Of a stretch of 64,000 bases of DNA, positions 31,272 through 41,602 are shown in pieces (position 1 is the stretch's first letter; every line of letters starts with the position of its first letter). The position numbers were made by a program, and so were the translations under genes. The stretch lies in assembly GCA_951804985.1 (NCBI GenBank), contig OX638135.1, positions 13,791,735-13,855,734 on the forward strand, read 5' to 3'. The notes beneath the pieces were generated by a model. The model was not told the DNA's origin, did not search any database, and was given only the letters and a program-made list of their open reading frames with translations. Source of the DNA: Dryomyza anilis (Eukaryota > Arthropoda > Insecta > Diptera > Dryomyzidae).

Positions 31272-34200
31272 GGCCACGCCTTCTAAGGGGCGTTACAATT
31301 TCTGCACAAACTTAATATACCCTGTACCTCATAGATGTAGCATATAAAAATATATAAAATCTGTTTTAATATATAACATCAAAAATGGACGTAGAAAATA
31401 TTACAGAAAAATCATAACATAAATAAAATTAAAATTCTCAAGTGTGTGCGGGAAATTTTATGAAAAATGATCAGTATTTGTAAAAAGGGTACGTTTTATA
31501 AATCATAATGGCAAATGGCTAAATAACGATGAAGTAAATTAATTGTAACAAAATTTATACCGCAACCATATATTTAAAATATTACGGATGTCGTTAAAAG
31601 TTGATGGGCCCTTAAAAATTTATGAAGTAAAATTACGGTTATCAGGACGAATAGATTCTGCAAAATCGATTTGAGTTATTTGAAAAAACACAAATAAAAT
31701 AAATAATAAAAAAATTTAATTAGTCCGGAAATACATGAGAATTTTTCAGATAAAGCTTTTGCGTATTATGTCGACGCAAGATAACTTCACATACATATAG
31801 ACAGACCAGAAAATGGTCTATAAAAGGAGTACATGCTCTATTCCCGTCATATTACTCAGTTAGAAATTTCAAAAATTATAATTTATTTTTTATAACATAA
31901 AAATGACCATATATAATTTATAACACAATTATAATGTTAATCGCATCCAATATAACATATAAAATCAAAAAACAAATAATTTTGTCCAGCTAGCATGTAC
32001 TAGACGAACCACTGTGCGTCCGACTGGCAACGTAAGTTTACAATCCTGAGCACATGAAGGTTAAAAGTATTATAAAATTTGTTCCACTTTACCCCAGGCT
32101 CCCCTATATATTTTACTAATAGTAGTAGTAGTTTGGTACTATAGTCCTATAAGTACTTAGGCCGAGCTCTCTCACCATTTTAAGCTGCAGTTTATTAGCG
32201 AATCCCAACGGCGAGTGAGAGCTTTTCATATGCAATGTTTTACTCTCGTAGGTTTGCCATTTACTGCCGAGAGGTAGCGCGGTATAGAAAAATGTTTCTA
32301 TGCAAAGATGTTGTTAGCCCCAGTCCAGGCTTGAACCGGGGACAAAAACAATCCAATTGGGAAGGTTAGATCACATGGGAAATTTTAAAGTAGGTTTTAG
32401 TATGATAGTTAGGATTATCAAAATTATAGTCGGTCTAAGCCGACTATAAATACCCTACACATATGTGTGGTCACCATTCCATTGGTATATAGGTCACCAG
32501 GGTATACGAATCCAGAAAATAACTACACACTTCCAATCGCTGAAGAAGTTCCATTCATTTGATACCCATATTTACAAATGGGTAGGTGTACCGAATTTGA
32601 CTTTTTTTTTGGAACCACAAGTCGTTTCGCCGGAAACCATTATTTTCATGTATTTGAGCATGAGTCAATATATATTTGACCAAAAAAAGTTTTCCTAAGC
32701 ACGTATACAGTAAAATTGATCTGTAGATATAAATTTAATACGAGGTATTTGAATATAAGTGGTCGGTTCTCAGGTCACAATAGACCGATCATGCCAATTT
32801 TGTTCAGACAGTTTAGATATATAAGTAATCTAAATCTTAAGTTTCATTGCTCCATTGCTTCTATTTTTTCTGTAATCGTGATTTCAACAGACAGACGGAT
32901 AAACAGACGGATAAACAGACGGACATCGCTAAATCGACTCAGGAGGTCATGCTGATCAAGAATATATATACTTTTCCATACCGGAGATGCTTCCTTATGG
33001 GTGTTACAAACGGCGTACCAAACTGAATATACCCTTTCACTTTTAGTGTAGGGTACTTTGGGAACTCAAAATGTTATTAAAGACATTAAAAATTCCTTGT
33101 ATTTAAGATCTTCTATATAAAATGTAATATGTTTTTCTTTTTCATTTTATACTTTTCGGTTTCGGTTACGGTTTTATTCCTTGGTTTTAAGTAATCTTTT
33201 GATTTTATAAAAGTATGTTAATATTAAATTAGTTTTTATTTTTTTAATTTTTAAAGAAACAATTAAATGTATGTCGAGGGACGTGTGCTTTAAGCATTTT
33301 GTAAATTGAGGCAATATTTATTGGCATGACGTATATGTACTATTCATTTTTAATCGCGATATAGAGACAATAAGTTTTGAATGAGTGCGTAATTCTCAAA
33401 TGATCGAACTTTTACCACAAGTCGGTTCGCGAGAAACCATTATGTTGAAATATTTGAGAATAAAGTCATTATATGTATATTTGACAAAAAAAAAGTTCAA
33501 TTAAGACCGTACAAAGTAAAATTCCTTTTTTATGTAAATTTTATATGAGGTATTTGAACATAAAGTCGTTGTAGAACGAAAAGTCACCAAATACATTTTT
33601 ATGAGGAACTTTAATTTCGAGTTTGATGATTAATATTATAAAAAGTTACTGATGCATTTTTAAAGTTGAATAATCAATTGATAGATTTACATTTTCTTAT
33701 AATGTGGTAAAAAAAATTGATATCATTGCAGATATATAAAGATTTTTGTAAATGAATATTTGTCATTTTAAAAATGTATTTGGTGACTTTTCGTTCTACA
33801 ACGACGATAAGATGTCGGTTCTCAGGTCACAATATATCAATCATTCCTTGTTCAGACAGCTTAAGTAATCTAAATCTAAAGTTTTATTGATTGAGCTCTT
33901 CTACTTTTTCTGTAATCGTGATTTCAACAAACAGACATAAGGACATCGCTAAATCGACTAAGGAGGTCATGCTCATCAATATTCCATACCAGGGATGCTT
34001 CCTTCTGGGTGTTACAAACGGCGTACCAAACTGAATATACCCTTTCACTCTTAGTGTAGGGTATAAAAATATGTTTGCGAGGTATAGGAAAAGGCAATTA
34101 AAATTTTACTAAAAATTTAAATATTATTGATTTTAAATTATTACTTGGTTTTAAGAAGGCTTAAAATTATTGTTGCGCCAAGTAGCGTTTTTCTATGTCT

Positions 34201-34690
34201 AATACCGAAAAGACAATTTCATTATTGTCTTTTAATGGAATATTAAAAATTAAAGAAGAGCATAATGGGACATTTCCATTGTTACCCATATAAGATTTAC
34301 TGGACTTGACTACGTGGCCAATGCTTAGCCAAGTCTTGGTGAATTAGTCGTCGCTCAAGACTAGGCCAACCGTGATGTGCCAAGTCTTGGTATATTTGTC
34401 TACACCCAAACGTCTGTAGCTCATGGTTAATGCGTTGGACTGCGAGCCGAAGGATCATAGGTTCAAGGTCCTAGGTTCAAGCCTAGGGGCTAACAACATC
34501 TTTTTTATAGAAGCATTTTTCTATACCTATATATAAACCTACGTGTGTAAAACTTTGCCTATGAAAAGCTCTGACCCGCCGTTCGGATTCGGCATTAAAC
34601 TACCTACATGCCATCTTGAGCCAAATAATCGGCTATAATGGAGTCCTTATGTTGTTCTAATAAAATTTGCTGCATTTCGTTTGCGTCGTA
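31272..34690 (+). repeat. 3.42-kb tandem duplication, unit 2
   Basis: Repeats unit 1 in full: hAT scrap 32069-32119, minus SINE 32120-32343, dispersed repeat 32359-33052, hAT end 33053-33181, third variant 33396-34065, MITE 33564-33806, plus SINE from 34412. At 34690 the sequence leaves unit 1 similarity and continues the SINE, so unit 2 holds the original right junction. Confidence 0.95.
33564..33806. mobile_element. MITE copy 2 (in duplication unit 2)
   Basis: Duplicate of 30140-30382, with two or three single-base differences (for example TTGTTGATT versus TTGATGATT). Not an independent insertion. Confidence 0.8.
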
Positions 34691-34911
34691 CTCCAACATA
34701 GTTGGTGCTAACCCACCACTTTGAATACAAATATAACACGCACAGCTCAAAGCGGTGAAAGAGTTCGGCCTAAGTTCCTCAGGACTGCAGCGCCAAACTA
34801 TTATTATTAAGACTCGGCTAACCTTGAGCTGCCAAATATTGGTTCATAAGTCATCGCCTCAGACTCGGAAAACCCTGAGTAGCCAAGATCGTTGATTTAT
34901 CTATATGGAAT
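34302..34911 (+). repeat. About 53-bp minisatellite, four units, split by a SINE
   Basis: Units begin GACTTGACTACGTGGCC, AGACTAGGCCAACCGTG, AGACTCGGCTAACCTTGAG and AGACTCGGAAAACCCTGAG, each followed by a GCCAAG-T/A-CTTGG-like block. The SINE (34412-34812) lies between units 2 and 3. A partial copy is at 30881-30992. Confidence 0.65.
34412..34812 (+). mobile_element. tRNA-derived SINE, complete copy
   Basis: About 400 bp: tRNA-like head with A box (TAGCTCATGG) and B boxes (GGTTCAAGGTCC, GGTTCAAGCCT), body with AAAAGCTCTGACCCGCCGTT and a GAGTTCGGCCTAAGTTCCTC segment, and a short ATT-repeat tail (CTATTATTATTAAG). The minus-strand copy at 28699 ends in an ACT repeat at the same place. No clear target duplication found. 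Confidence 0.75.
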
Positions 34912-35241
34912 TTTAGTCAAAAATATATTTTAGTCAAAAATATATTCTAGTCAAAAATATATTTTTGATTTTGATTTTTTGTGCCTTTTTTCCAAATTCC
35001 AAAATGCGCCCCAAAAATTTATTTTGCGCGATTTTTATATTTTCTCATCAAATACAGTGAATAATGAATTATACATCACTATATTTTTTTACACCAACTT
35101 TTTTCTTTAAACCATCAGTTTTATTTGGTTAAAAAAGCAAAAAAATAGGGTGAGGTCTGATCTGTGGTACCCTAGAAAAATCGAAAAGCGTTACACCAGT
35201 GATCATATATGTACTCAAATGAAAGGTAATAAGGTGTTATT
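34912..35241. other. Gene-free stretch with a 19-bp tandem repeat
   Basis: TTTTAGTCAAAAATATATT occurs three times in a row at about 34912-34967. The remainder is AT-rich and shows nothing else. Confidence 0.7.
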
Positions 35242-35500
35242 ATATTGTTACGAAAATTCAGTCTACGGAAAACTGTTCTACGAGTTCGTATCGCTGGATT
35301 GTGTACAAAATAAACACACTTTTATGTTTGGTTTAAATTATAACAATTAACTTTATTAATTCACTTTAATAAACAACTTTACTAATAACAAATTCTAACA
35401 ACTGCTGCATGTCCACACTTTAACTTGACATTTATCACACGAGATGCACTCGACCACTTTACAATCACTACTGAACTGAAGTACCTCAGATGCGGCTCCC

Positions 35501-35508
35501 TTATATAC
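35501..35508 (-). promoter_or_regulatory. TATA box of the element E LTR
   Basis: Minus strand AGTATATAAGGG. The same box is in the 5' LTR near 38535-38541, where it would start the element's RNA. Confidence 0.7.
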
Positions 35509-35520
35509 TGCATGCATCAG

Positions 35521-35575
35521 TTCGACACGTTTCGACAAGCTTCGACTTGTTTCGAGAACCTTCTACTCGTTTCGT
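35521..35575 (-). promoter_or_regulatory. Heat-shock-element-like array in the element E LTR
   Basis: On the plus strand TTC occurs at 35521, 35531, 35541, 35551, 35561 and 35571, an exact 10-bp spacing, and GAA at 35556 completes TTCGAGAACCTTC, a perfect three-unit inverted array (nTTCnnGAAnnTTCn). It lies 20-70 bp upstream of the TATA box in the element's orientation. The 5' LTR copy is at 38555-38609. HSF binding is inferred from the consensus. Confidence 0.65.
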
Positions 35576-35778
35576 GAATGACGCATGCTATTGGCATCTC
35601 ATTCGCACTCATGTGTTTTAATGTGCTGATCTTCCATCTCTTTCTCGCACATTGCTCAGTACGCTGAATGATCTTCCGTCTCTTTCTAACACATTGCTTA
35701 GTGCGCTGAATTGTCTTGCGTCTCATTTATTATTGTTGAATGCTTGCACAGTGGGGCAAATTACCTCTTTTCGTAACA

Positions 35779-35796
35779 CTACCCTCCACCTAAATC
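35779..35796 (-). promoter_or_regulatory. Polypurine tract of element E
   Basis: Minus-strand AGGTGGAGGGTAG directly before the 3' LTR. Confidence 0.75.
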
Positions 35797-35815
35797 TGTT
35801 CGTCCCGAACAGATG

Positions 35816-36190
35816 TTAATCCTCTATCTCTATATACGGCACCAACCTTTCTAAATGTACTACTTTCATTTTTCGTCTGACGCCTGTAGTATTCTGAATC
35901 CGATACACAATGTCATTTATCCTTTTAATTATCCTGTACGGTCCTTCCCGGTGTGTTTGTTGTTTTTGATTCATCAAATTCACTCGTGGCGGGCTACAAA
36001 GCATAACCAGATCTCCTTCCTTAAACCCCTCAGAGTTTGCTCTCAAGTCGTATCTGGACTTTATCTTACTACTTGGAATTTGCATCCTCTGCCTTAAGGA
36101 CTGATGCAACTCGTCACGGTCTTCATTTTTCTCCTTACGCAAACACTTTTTGGAATCGGCTTTTGCCCATCCGTTGCAGTACGTTCGCAA
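35816..36190 (-). pseudogene. pol: Element E integrase C-terminal domain
   Basis: 124 codons with SRYDLRANSEGFKEGDLVML, GPYRIIKRINDIVYRI and VVHLERLVPY, the SH3-like C-terminal domain of Ty3/gypsy integrase. The catalytic core that should precede it is missing: 36191-36321 holds only the second half of the zinc domain (CRQC at about 36250) and a short join. Confidence 0.8.
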
Positions 36191-36321
36191 TGTGCTCCTA
36201 CGTTGTATTGATTTATCTTACCGCAACTTCTGACGGGTTTTCTATTTGCGGATACACATTGCCTACATCTGTGAGTCCAATAGGCGACTGACTTCTGATA
36301 TCCGACCCAATAGAAATGTTT

Positions 36322-37560
36322 TCATACTTTTTCAATCGTTTTATTAATACTCAAGTGACCTTCCTTGGATCCACAATGGCATTTCAGTACTATCGCTTTT
36401 ATTTTTGACTTGGGAACAACAATCAAATTTCGTGCAGATTGTCCATTTTCAGTTTCCCACACACGGTACAAACAACCATTTTGTAGCTTCAGGCTTTGCC
36501 ACTGCGCCCAATAAGCCCTGCTTATTGGACTGTTAGATGCTAACTCTTTCCATAATGGCTTTCTTTGTTGTTCCTTGAACGTCCTAATTTTTGCAATGTC
36601 GGGGTCCTTCTTTTGATCATTTCGTATTTGCTCCAGACTCCATTGATCATCTGGCACGACACCCAATGAACGAATGTGAATTATGTTCGTCTTTTCTTCT
36701 TCCGTCGAGCATTCTCTGGATTCCATTTTACACACTCGTGCCAACACAGTGCCTGAATTTCCACGATGTTCCCTGGCGTTATTTTGGCTATCCTTAGGTC
36801 TCTTTTCTGATCGGTATCCTTTAGGTGGTTGCAGATTTAAACATTTACGTCTTTCACGACAGTCGCGTGCCATATGCCCATATTTTCCACAATTGTAGCA
36901 TTTACCTTTCAATTGTGTGTTTCCGTTGGCAGCATAATGTTCGGATTTAACACTAGCTCTACTTACTCTTTGACATAAATTTTCTCTCTCCTCATCTTGT
37001 ACACGTGTCTCCGTCGCTGGTCGGCACAATGTAGACGCTATCTCCTGCGTAAGCGCTGTGGTGACCGTTTCCATAAATGTCACCTTTGGGTTAGTCATTG
37101 TTACCCGTTTTGTCTCAGGATCCCGTATGCCATAAACGAATGCATTTATCTTGCACATTTCCAAGAAATCACAGGCTGAATCGGAATACGCCAAATGTGC
37201 AAGTCTCTCAACATCCGCAGCATATTCCTGCAACGATTCGCAATTATTTTGCCTTCGAAACTTCAGCTGTATTCTGTAAATAGGTGCCATGTGGTCACTG
37301 CCGTATTTTCGTTGCAATGCACCCATGACCGCTGAATAACTGTTCATGTCAACTGTCAGCAAAACTTCGGCTGCTCCTCCTTTAAGCGCCACAATAAGCG
37401 CTGCTACCATGTCTTCATTGTTCCATCGATTACTTACAGCCGTGGTCTCAAATTGCAGCTTGAAAATGTTGAACGCTGTGCTTCCATCGTAAATCGTCGA
37501 TTTTAGCCCCGCACCACTAAAAACATGCTGTGTAGGTCCATTTATCTGCAACACGTGCAA
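36322..37560 (-). pseudogene. gag: Element E Gag capsid and zinc knuckle fused in frame to integrase N-terminus
   Basis: One open frame of 412 codons. Residues 1-190: retrotransposon capsid (FKLQFETTAV, SLQEYAADVERLAHLAYSD). About 218-231: CYNCGKYGHMARDC, a complete CCHC knuckle. From about 290 the sequence is pol: QWSLEQIRNDQKKDPDI, AYWAQWQSL, NGCLYRVWE and the HLSINKTIEKV half of the HHCC domain, ending at a TGA at 36322. The fusion removes protease, RT and RNase H without breaking the frame. Confidence 0.82.
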
Positions 37561-37790
37561 ATCTTTTTTTATTTCCTGGATTTCTTTGTCTATACCGTTT
37601 TCTAGTCTTTGAATTTTTTCATCAACGCTTCCATGTCATTTACATGTGCCTCAAGCACATTTACTTTGACATGGAGCGTATTCGAAACTTCCAGAAGTTG
37701 CTTCGAATGTTCCTACATCTTTTCCTCTATTTTTATTTGATGTTTGTTGGAATTCTCTAGAAGTTTCTGTTCCATTTTGCTGGAATTTTC
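37561..37790 (-). pseudogene. gag: Element E Gag linker with stops
   Basis: The minus-strand reading continues the coiled-coil repeat (NSNKHQIKIEEKM) and links it to capsid, with stops near 37790, 37715 and 37600. It shows that the two E ORFs were once one Gag. Confidence 0.6.
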
Positions 37791-38249
37791 TTAAAATTTC
37801 TGCTCCATTTTGTTGGAATTTTCTTGAAGTTTCTGTTCAATTTGGTTGGAATTTTCTTGAAGCTTCTGTTCAATTTGGTTGGAATTTTCTTGAAGCTTCT
37901 GTTCCATTTTGTTGGAAATTTCTTGAAATTTTTCATCTAATTTGTTGGAATTGTCTTGAAGCTTTTCTTGAAGCTGTTTTGAATTTTCTAGAAGCTGTTG
38001 TTGTATTTCTCCGAGCAACTGGCTTATATCAAAACGTTGGGGCTGTACTTTTTGCTCCGTTTCCACACTTTTCGATGACGCTGTTGCAGCTTCCACTTCA
38101 AACTCGTGCTCTGCGAGGTCAATACCTTGGTTCTCTAATTCTTTCATTAGACGCTTTTGTAGCTCTACTTTCGTACCTACAGTTGGAAGATTATGAATCG
38201 TCAGCTCCTTCTTTAGCTGGTCGACTTTAAGTTGTTCGAATTTAACCAT
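37791..38249 (-). pseudogene. gag: Element E Gag N-terminus: SAP domain plus coiled-coil repeats
   Basis: ATG at 38247-38249, 12 bases from the primer site. Residues 3-40 read LKVDQLKKELTIHNLP..GTKVELQKRLMKEL, a textbook SAP helix-turn-helix (DNA-binding motif of chromatin proteins). Residues 85-150 are tandem 12-15-residue units of the type ENSNxxEQKLQ, a strong coiled coil. Stop at 37791. A SAP start could tether Gag or the pre-integration complex to chromatin (inference). Confidence 0.78.
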
Positions 38250-38260
38250 TTTGTATCACA

Positions 38261-38278
38261 ATCCCACTTCTGACACCA
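38261..38278 (-). promoter_or_regulatory. Primer binding site of element E (tRNA-Leu type)
   Basis: Minus strand TGGTGTCAGAAGTGGGAT, complementary to a tRNA 3' end including CCA; this is the tRNA-Leu-type site known from mdg3-like elements. One base separates it from the 5' LTR. Confidence 0.8.
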
Positions 38279-38279
38279 A

Positions 38280-38812
38280 TGTTACGAAAATTCAGTCTAC
38301 GGAAAACTGTTCTACGAGTTCGTATCGCTGGATTGTGTACAAAATAAAAACACTCTTATGTTTGGTTTAAATTATAACAATTAACTTTATTAATTCACTT
38401 TAATAAACAACTTTACTAATAACAAATTGTAACAACTGCTGCATGTCCACAATTTAACTTGACATTTATCACACGAGATGCACTCGACCGCTTTACAATC
38501 ACTACTGAACTGAAGTACCTCAGATGGGGCTCCCTTATATACTGCATGCATCAGTTCGACACGTTTCGACAAGCTTCGACTTGTTTCGAGAACCTTCTAC
38601 TCGTTTCGTGAATGACACATGCTATTGGCATCTCATTCGCACTCATGTGTTTTAATGCGCTGATCTTCCATCTCTTTCTCGCACATTGCTCAGTACGCTG
38701 AATGATCTTCCGTCTCTTTCTAACACATTGCTTAGTGCGCTGAATTGTCTTGCGTCTCATTTATTATTGTTGAATGCTTGCACAGTGGGGCAAATTACCT
38801 CTTTTCGTAACA
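38280..38812 (-). repeat. Element E 5' LTR
   Basis: 533 bp, same features as the 3' LTR: TATA box near 38535, heat-shock-like array 38555-38609 with TTCGAGAACCTTC at 38585-38597, three 40-bp repeats. Confidence 0.93.
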
Positions 38813-38816
38813 ATAT

Positions 38817-39216
38817 GGTTATTTTCATGATCTGAAAACCATAGCGATTACGATTTGTAATTATGTAAAAAAACTTAAAATGAAATACTGATTGTTGAGA
38901 AAAATATTTTATTATTTATCTAAATGACGACGGAATTTAAAAATGAATAGGTAACGCTGAAAAAATCACATAATTTTTTAAATTTTGTAGAAGTGGCCAA
39001 ACAGTTAATTAAAAATATTATCTTCGGATGATTTTTGAGTAGAAAAATTTCAATTGGATGATAATCCACAAAAATCATATTTCTACTCATTTTAATCCAA
39101 CCGGAACTTTAAATCTAGTCTCATAACTGGTATATTGTGTCAAAATATGAACTAGTAGATTTTCAACTAGTCAATATTCTAGTACAGATTTATTTATGGT
39201 TAGTCTTACACTGCAG
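38817..39216. other. AT-rich stretch, nothing recognised
   Basis: 400 bp, no ORF or repeat that I can support; ends at the palindrome boundary CTGCAGGGTTATTATAATC. Confidence 0.6.
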
Positions 39217-39627
39217 GGTTATTATAATCAAGCCTTAAAGGCCATATATGATTACAAAGCATACTAATAATAAATATGTGCTACATGTAAAAAACATTAA
39301 TTCTATACAATTTTTCTTCTTGTGTAATTAATTCATACATAATATATAAAAACATAATAATAATTTTAAATATAAAAAAAGGGTTTCATTGCAGTACATA
39401 TCAATGGGTAAGAAATATTAATAACCAATATTAAACGCGCATAATTCAGTTTAGAGTTCGGAAAGTCACATAAATGAATACACATAATGACTCACTCATG
39501 CATAATCCGCATACGTGAGAAAGCACTCATTTAAATTTACAACACACGACATGAGTGAGTAAGAAAAAAAATCCGACTTACTCTAAATGGATAATCATCG
39601 GAGAGTAAAAACTTTGCTACTCATGAG

Positions 39628-41602
39628 CAGTGTTGCCAGAACTTTTTTGAAGAAAAAGCTAAACAACCAAAAAAAAAAAGCTTGAAAAGACTAAAATCAT
39701 GTTTAACGAGTTGGGAAAGTTAGGTCACATGGGTAAGTTCGGTCACATGGGGCGGATTTTTATAGTCGGGCGGGCCCGACTATGGAATACCCTACACCTT
39801 TGGTGAGGATATTAATGTGGGATATTTAATTGCATACATTTTAAAGTTTTTAATTATGCTGAACCTCCCCACCCTCAGAATATTATTCATAAATCAGAAA
39901 TTTACGTCTTATATCCCCATAAATTAAAAAATGTATACAAAAGTATAAACAACTAAAAAAAAAAAAGAATAATGTAATTGGGCGGACCACGCCTATATTT
40001 AAAATTTTGAAAGGCTAATATTTCATAGATTTGATTTTAATAATTTACGGATCAAATTTCCACTATGAAAACCCGGGAAATAATGAAAAAAAAAAGTGGG
40101 CGGATCACGCCTATTTTTGGACCACATATTTATAGGTGAATTATAGCAATACCTTTTAAATTTTATAACTATACCTTGAATACTTTTCGAGTTATTAGTT
40201 CCGAAAGAGTTATATAAAAGTGACTTGTATGGGAGGTGGGCGTGTCCGTTGACCGATTTGGCTCATTTTCAAACTCAGTTCCTACTTTTGGCTAGAATAT
40301 ATTGAGACGAAATTTCATCGCATTCTGATCCGTATTTCTCAAGTTATTCTGTATTCGGACCGCAAGACAGCAAGACGGACAGACATACAGACAGACAGAC
40401 AGACAAACGGACATGGCTAAACGGACTCGGGTAGTGATGCTGATCAAGAATATATATACTTTTCCATACCGGACACGCCTCCTAAGGGGCGTTACAATAT
40501 ATGCACAAAGTTAATATACCCTGTACCTCATAGGTGTAGGGTATAAAAATTGCTAAAAAAAAGCTAAATTTTTTTTATTATTTTTTCTATGTATTTTATT
40601 AAAAATAATATTAGAAACACCAATATAATCTTTCAGTATATTAAAAATATTATAATTTGTATGTTTTCACTAAAATTCAAAATTTTCCAATAAAAGGTCA
40701 ATAAATAAATGTAAGTTTATCAAAATATTCAATAAATTTCCAATGTCAAAATTTGTTGTTAATTTAAAATTGCTTTTAATTTTTAATATTTCAATAAAAT
40801 TTTTAAAGATTCCATAAACATTTTTTATTTGTCAGTAAATAGTCAATTAATTTTCAAAATTACACTTAAAGTCAGTACAATTAGTCAGTACTAATAATTT
40901 TTAATCTTTCAAATTTTCAATATATTTTAAAAAAATCACCTAAATCCATCTACAATTTAAAGAGCCGGCTCGAATAATGGCTAGTTGTTTTACTTGCTTC
41001 TACTCTGCTTTTATACTTTTCAAAACTGTGAATTGCGTTCAAATACTAATTTATAAGATATTTCTATATTTTTGGAAATAAAAAAAAATGTTTTTAATTG
41101 GATATGTATTTATAAATATGTATTTCTGGAAAATTTAATGGAAAGAAAATCTAACATTTTTTTATGATAATTGCTAAACTCATTTGGGAAGGCTTTTTCG
41201 TCTATAATGGACTTCACAAAAATATAGGAATTCTTCATGGTACGCATGGGTCTTATAAAGGCGTTGTTGTAACCGCAACCTTATAATTTAAACTTTATAT
41301 CTGAACATTTTTCAATATATTTAAAATGCTACCACGATCATCGAAAATTTTGCTGATATCAGGTTGTTCTTAATTTTAGGATACTCGAAGAAATACTACA
41401 TTTTATACAAAATCACGGTTGTATTTTAAACAATATTTTAAATTATGACACACTATTTTATGGAAATTTTTAAATTTTTTTAAGGTTTTGCTTATTTAAA
41501 AAAGGCAAAAAAAAGGCTAAATAAATTAGCCCCAACATTTAAAGCTAAACACAAAAATAAAAAGCTAAATCTAGCTTTAAAAAGGCTAAACTGTCAACAC
41601 TG
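39628..41602. mobile_element. hAT-type non-autonomous element in the left arm
   Basis: Terminal inverted repeats CAGTGTTGCCAG and CTGTCAACACTG, flanked by CTCATGAG on both sides (39620-39627 and 41603-41610), an 8-bp duplication as hAT makes. The right arm has one uninterrupted CTCATGAG at the matching place (about 47797). No transposase. Interior has AAAGCTAAA repeats near both ends and a dispersed repeat. Confidence 0.85.
39711..40550 (+). repeat. Dispersed repeat with GACA tract (fullest copy)
   Basis: Starts TTGGGAAAGTTAGGTCACATGGG, hairpin ATAGTCGGGCGGGCCCGACTAT, ACCCTACACC; then two GTGGGCGGA(C/T)CACGCC blocks; ends with CAGACAGACAGACAGAC (40388-40405), AAGAATATATATACTTTTCC and AGGTGTAGGGTATAAAA. 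Closest to 27158-27930. Mini-me/DINE-like (by description, not by search). Confidence 0.65.

Larger units (their letters stand above)
35246..35778 (-). repeat. Element E 3' LTR
   Basis: 533 bp; about eight differences from 38280-38812. Carries a TATA box (minus strand, 35501-35508), a heat-shock-element-like array (35521-35575) and three tandem about 40-bp repeats around 35630-35720 (TGCTCAGTACGCTGAATGATC type). Confidence 0.93.
35246..38812 (-). mobile_element. Element E: internally deleted LTR retrotransposon, minus strand
   Basis: 3.57 kb between perfect-looking 533-bp LTRs (TGTTACGAAAA ... TTTTCGTAACA), flanked by ATAT on both sides (35242-35245 and 38813-38816). Minus-strand order: LTR, tRNA-Leu primer site, Gag with SAP, coiled coil and CCHC, a direct join to the integrase zinc domain, integrase C-terminus, polypurine tract, LTR. 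Protease, RT, RNase H and the integrase core are absent. Related to mdg1/mdg3/412-type elements by the integrase start and primer site. Few LTR differences suggest recent movement in trans. Confidence 0.9.

Noticed and set aside
34302..34911. CRISPR-like array
   Set aside because: Imperfect 53-bp minisatellite without spacers of fixed size, in an animal genome.
35517..35726. 69-codon basic ORF in the E LTR (also 38551-38760)
   Set aside because: Lies in the U3 region across the tandem repeats and the heat-shock-like array; repeat-coded, not a gene.
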